Source: Gracilariopsis chorda
Taxonomy: Eukaryota > Rhodophyta > Florideophyceae > Gracilariales > Gracilariaceae
Reading direction: 5' to 3'
DNA length: 21,230 bases
NCBI GenBank assembly: GCA_003194525.1
Contig: NBIV01000445.1
Span: forward strand, 1 to 21,230
Positions 18,574-21,230 of this stretch are shown here, one piece after another. How positions within the stretch are numbered: position 1 is the stretch's first letter; the number at the start of each line of letters is the position of its first letter. Made by a program: the position numbers and the translations under genes. The notes below the pieces were generated by a model. It saw nothing but the letters and a program-made list of their open reading frames with translations, had not been told where the DNA came from and ran no database searches.

Positions 18574-20147
18574 CAGTACCGCTTCCGCGCGAATGAATAA
18601 TGAGAGTACAATCTTCGTCATCGCTGTTTGTCTTCGCGCACCTAAAAGTCAAGAATTTTGAAGAGGTATCTGCTGGTAGGAGAGCTTTGCTACTTGGCTC
18701 AGCTGTCTCCCTGCCATACGTCAGATCCCAGACAGACTTCACTACAGCACTGCCGAGTTTATTGGGTAGTCCTTTTTCCCTGGCCGAGTCGAATATTTCT
18801 GATGCCTTAGTTCAAGAGTCAGTCAAGCGGTAATAACCGTTGCTGGAAAAATTAATACCGTACTCCATAAGCAACTCTTGTATGCGCTCGCCTATCGCAT
18901 TCTTCTCTTCGTATATAATGACTATCAGCTGGGCCATCATGGCCGCAGCAAAACAGTCTTTATCACAAACGATGTTTCTGTGATATTATAGCCGAATGCT
19001 TCTTCATTGGCCAAATTGGGCGTCTTTCTCTCTTCTTCAAGGTCCAAGGTTACCTTGTTGATCTACATGAATCCCGTGAATGCTTCCCTGAAGACGAAAC
19101 CTTTCTTTTTGCCCATACAGGCGAGAACATTGAAAGAAGCTGTTCTGGCGACGACAGCACATTGCGTAAGATCATCGTGTATGTGGTTGGTCAAGTAATC
19201 AGCCAGCAACAGTGCGATTTCATAACCAGTGAATATACACAGCGACCTATGGGCTGAAATTTCGGCAGCCCCTAGAGACCGGCATCAGGATCATTCGCAA
19301 CCACAATTGGAGCATTGCATCGTTTTGAAGTTTCAACGTCAAGGTCCAGAGCACCGTTTTCCTCTGGATTGGGAAACGGTAGCGTTGGGAAGGCTGGGTC
19401 TGGTTTATATTGTTCCTCAACCGGTACGAACGTGGAAGTTGAAAGCGTCGAAAGATTTCGGCGATTAACGGGGTGCCGACGCCGTGTCAAGCGGTTTATA
19501 CCATGCGTGGAGGACTGACATCAAGCAGAAGCTTATATAAAGCAGAGGTAATCGCCGAAAAGTACTGTTCAGTAATTTGGTGATGGGGATCTGGTAGTGG
19601 TGGTAGATCATGGTCAGATATGGCGTACTTGTTTTACAAGGGCGTGAGCAGTGTTTGACAGGTTGCTCTACACATCAGGTCGAATTTGAATGCCGTCGCT
19701 CCAGAAAACTTTGAGCCAGTTGTCCTGTGACGGGTTATGACTGGCTGTAACGCACAAACTCAGCACAGCTTGAAGGCTTCGTACTGCCAAGGCGATAGAT
19801 GGCGTGGGAAACGGTCTGGAGAAAAGCTGGTCTTGCGCTCCATGGATCCTAAAAACGTCTGCAATGAGCACCGCAAACTTTGTGGAATCCGTTTTGGTGT
19901 TATGACTGACGACAAAGACGCGCGAAATAGGATTGGAGATCCTTGCCAGCGCCTGCGCCGCAGAAAGGACTAGACAATTGAGACGGTCATATCCTGGCCC
20001 GACGGCTGCGTGTAAGCCCTCTGTACCGAATCGAAGACGGTGGGTTTGGTCGAGGGCGACAGGCAGACGGGATGGCTCCGCGGGGGAGCATAGGCAGTGG
20101 GAGAGCATTTAGTTCACTTGTTGACGTGTTGTCGGATCCGGATCCAT
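18574..20147 (-). pseudogene. PGM2: PGM2-type phosphomutase, copy 2, broken but partly repaired
   Basis: Second copy of the gene at 1731-3305, with the same motif order and most of the same breaks (TAA after the DPDPTTRQQV block, the TAG after VANDPDAGL, TGA in LTDS-TKA). In the stretch matching 1958-2040 it differs at seven bases. It reads GERIQELLMEYGI and SSNGYYRL where copy 1 has a stop in place of the Glu and Cys in place of two Tyr; Tyr at these points is what the PGM2 family shows. On the other side it has lost one base near 18979, breaking the frame just after EEAFGY where copy 1 is open. Each copy therefore carries private defects on top of shared ones. Confidence 0.88.
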
Positions 20148-20785
20148 GGCGATTCGGTCGCGGCCCAGTGCGCATATTGCGGGAGGGACTAGGGTCGCTC
20201 TTGTGCCAGGGTGGCTACAGCGCATTGCAAGGGAGAGGGCGGTGGCACAGGCGGTTGTGAAGACGGCGGTAAGGAAGGCGGCGAGCGGGAGTAGGACTCC
20301 GTCTGTGCCTCATCAGGCTGAGGGTGTGGCGAGGAATAGAGACACGGAGGGTCATGGAATTCAGATTTGCCTATGAACGCTCTGGGTAGGTAAAGTGAAG
20401 ACGGCGATGGTGATGCTGGCGCAGTGGACGGCGTGCTGCTGGTGCGCTGCGCGTCCGATGCATCTTCCAAGAGGATTCTTTTGTTGAGCGTGACGTGCTG
20501 AGATTTTGTGTGCAACCGCGCCCACCTGTCCACGTGGCGGGAAACGTGGTGCCATCGCAACGGTAGCCTGCATCGCACCTCAGGCCACGTCACACGCGCG
20601 TTGTATGGAAGAAGATACACAGCTGACGAGCGCGCTAGCACAGCAACCTCGTCCGCGCGACCCGCAACCGCTTTCTGGAACTGACCTTCACTTCTGTTCT
20701 CGTCACTCTACAAGCGCACTCCCTTTTCCTTTTTTCTCCCTCCTGCCCCCCTCTCTCACACTAAACGCAACTTACCGTCGTCGCC

Positions 20786-21230
20786 ATGTCCGACGCCGTC
20801 AATGTCGCTTTCGAGCGTGCGAACATCTTCGTCAATAATGGGAAAATCTCAAATGTGACATGCTTGCTATAGACCTTCAAATCCCAACGCCGCGCAAAGG
20901 AGGGACCGCCTTCGCAGCCAAATGGATCAAATCATGAATCAAATGACTTCAGTTCTCAATGAAACAAAACGACTCGTTCCTCCAAACCACGCTGAGCCAC
21001 ACGACGAGCCCATTGTTGAAGCGCGTCCGGTTCAGTATTCTGCTCATCAAAAAACACATCATTCATCTTACATACGATTCTTTGAAGGTTCAGATGATTC
21101 TCACTCTGATTATGTTGATACCGACCCGCCAAAACCACACTCGCCACAACCGCCTCCAAGACCGGTTGCACCCCCGCTTCGGACTTAATCCCGCCCACGT
21201 CCCCATGACAAATATTGAGCTTTGTTGCTC
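20786..21230 (+). pseudogene. Coiled-coil gene, copy 2, cut by window edge
   Basis: Same start, MSDAVNVAFER, but one T is missing relative to copy 1 directly after it, so the N-terminus shifts frame and ends in a TAG about 28 codons in. Another C is missing shortly after, which brings the DRLRSQMDQIMNQM helix back near frame. Further single-base differences occur around 21050-21090 and 21190. The copy ends at the window edge within the part that in copy 1 follows the TAA at 4348. Confidence 0.4.

Larger units (their letters stand above)
16836..21230. repeat. Long direct repeat, copy 2 (right window edge)
   Basis: Second copy of 1-4394. Differences from copy 1 are mainly single-base indels in short homopolymers, with copy 1 lacking bases in the ValRS part and copy 2 lacking bases in its last 950 bp. 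Substitutions are rare except for a cluster matching copy 1 positions 1958-2040. Copy 2 ends at the window edge in mid-gene, exactly where copy 1 runs on into unique sequence at 4395. Confidence 0.97.

Noticed and set aside
1..21230. Long terminal direct repeats of an LTR retrotransposon or other mobile element
   Set aside because: The repeated 4.4 kb contains host-type genes, not promoter/polyadenylation signals. No reverse transcriptase, integrase, primer-binding site or target-site duplication is visible between the copies.
1..21230. rRNA, tRNA or CRISPR features
   Set aside because: No cloverleaf with TTCGANTC-type T-arm, no rRNA core words and no regularly spaced short repeats were seen on either strand.

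Overview
This is eukaryotic nuclear-type DNA. It has no operons or Shine-Dalgarno sites, it shows consensus splice signals (GTAAGT...TTTGTAG at 9978-10098; a pyrimidine-rich acceptor at about 17381-17433), and it encodes eukaryote-specific proteins (MTR4 helicase, GRIM-19/NDUFA13 of complex I, a tandem-RRM protein, PGM2-type phosphomutase). A DUF3326 relative with a targeting-like N-terminus, plus the PGM2-type enzyme that land plants generally lack, would fit an alga, perhaps of the red lineage. That is inference only; no organism can be named.

Layout, left to right: end of a valyl-tRNA synthetase (+, 598-1269); convergent PGM2-like phosphomutase (-, 3305-1731); a divergent promoter-type spacer; a coiled-coil gene (+, 3946-5170) whose last part has SNARE-like heptads; a tandem-RRM gene (-, 6972-6422); a 5'-half MTR4 helicase relic (-, 8435-7191); GRIM-19 (+, 9625-10230, three exons); a DUF3326 gene (+, 10519-12014); then a different-looking GC-rich section with five 183-bp tandem units (14366-15282) and a long clean reading frame (15268-16224). 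At 16836 the sequence starts over: 16836-21230 repeats 1-4394 in the same orientation, carrying second copies of ValRS, PGM2 and the start of the coiled-coil gene.

Two things stand out. First, the repeat occupies exactly the two window edges, which is what a 16.8-kb circle or head-to-tail array would give when written out linearly. The two copies are not identical: single-base indels lie in 590-1240 and 3440-4394, and seven substitutions are packed into 83 bp of PGM2, where copy 2 reads family-like residues and copy 1 has a stop and two Tyr-to-Cys changes. Second, nearly every recognisable housekeeping gene is broken by nonsense codons, frameshifts, lost catalytic residues or truncation, while sequence similarity is still easily read by eye. 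GRIM-19 is the least damaged. Some frameshifts may be consensus errors; the nonsense substitutions and motif losses shared by both copies, and those in MTR4, are harder to explain that way.

The genes do not form a pathway; they are unrelated housekeeping functions in alternating orientation, as in a compact eukaryotic chromosome. The region reads as a decaying, duplicated block next to a repeat-bearing open frame that is intact.
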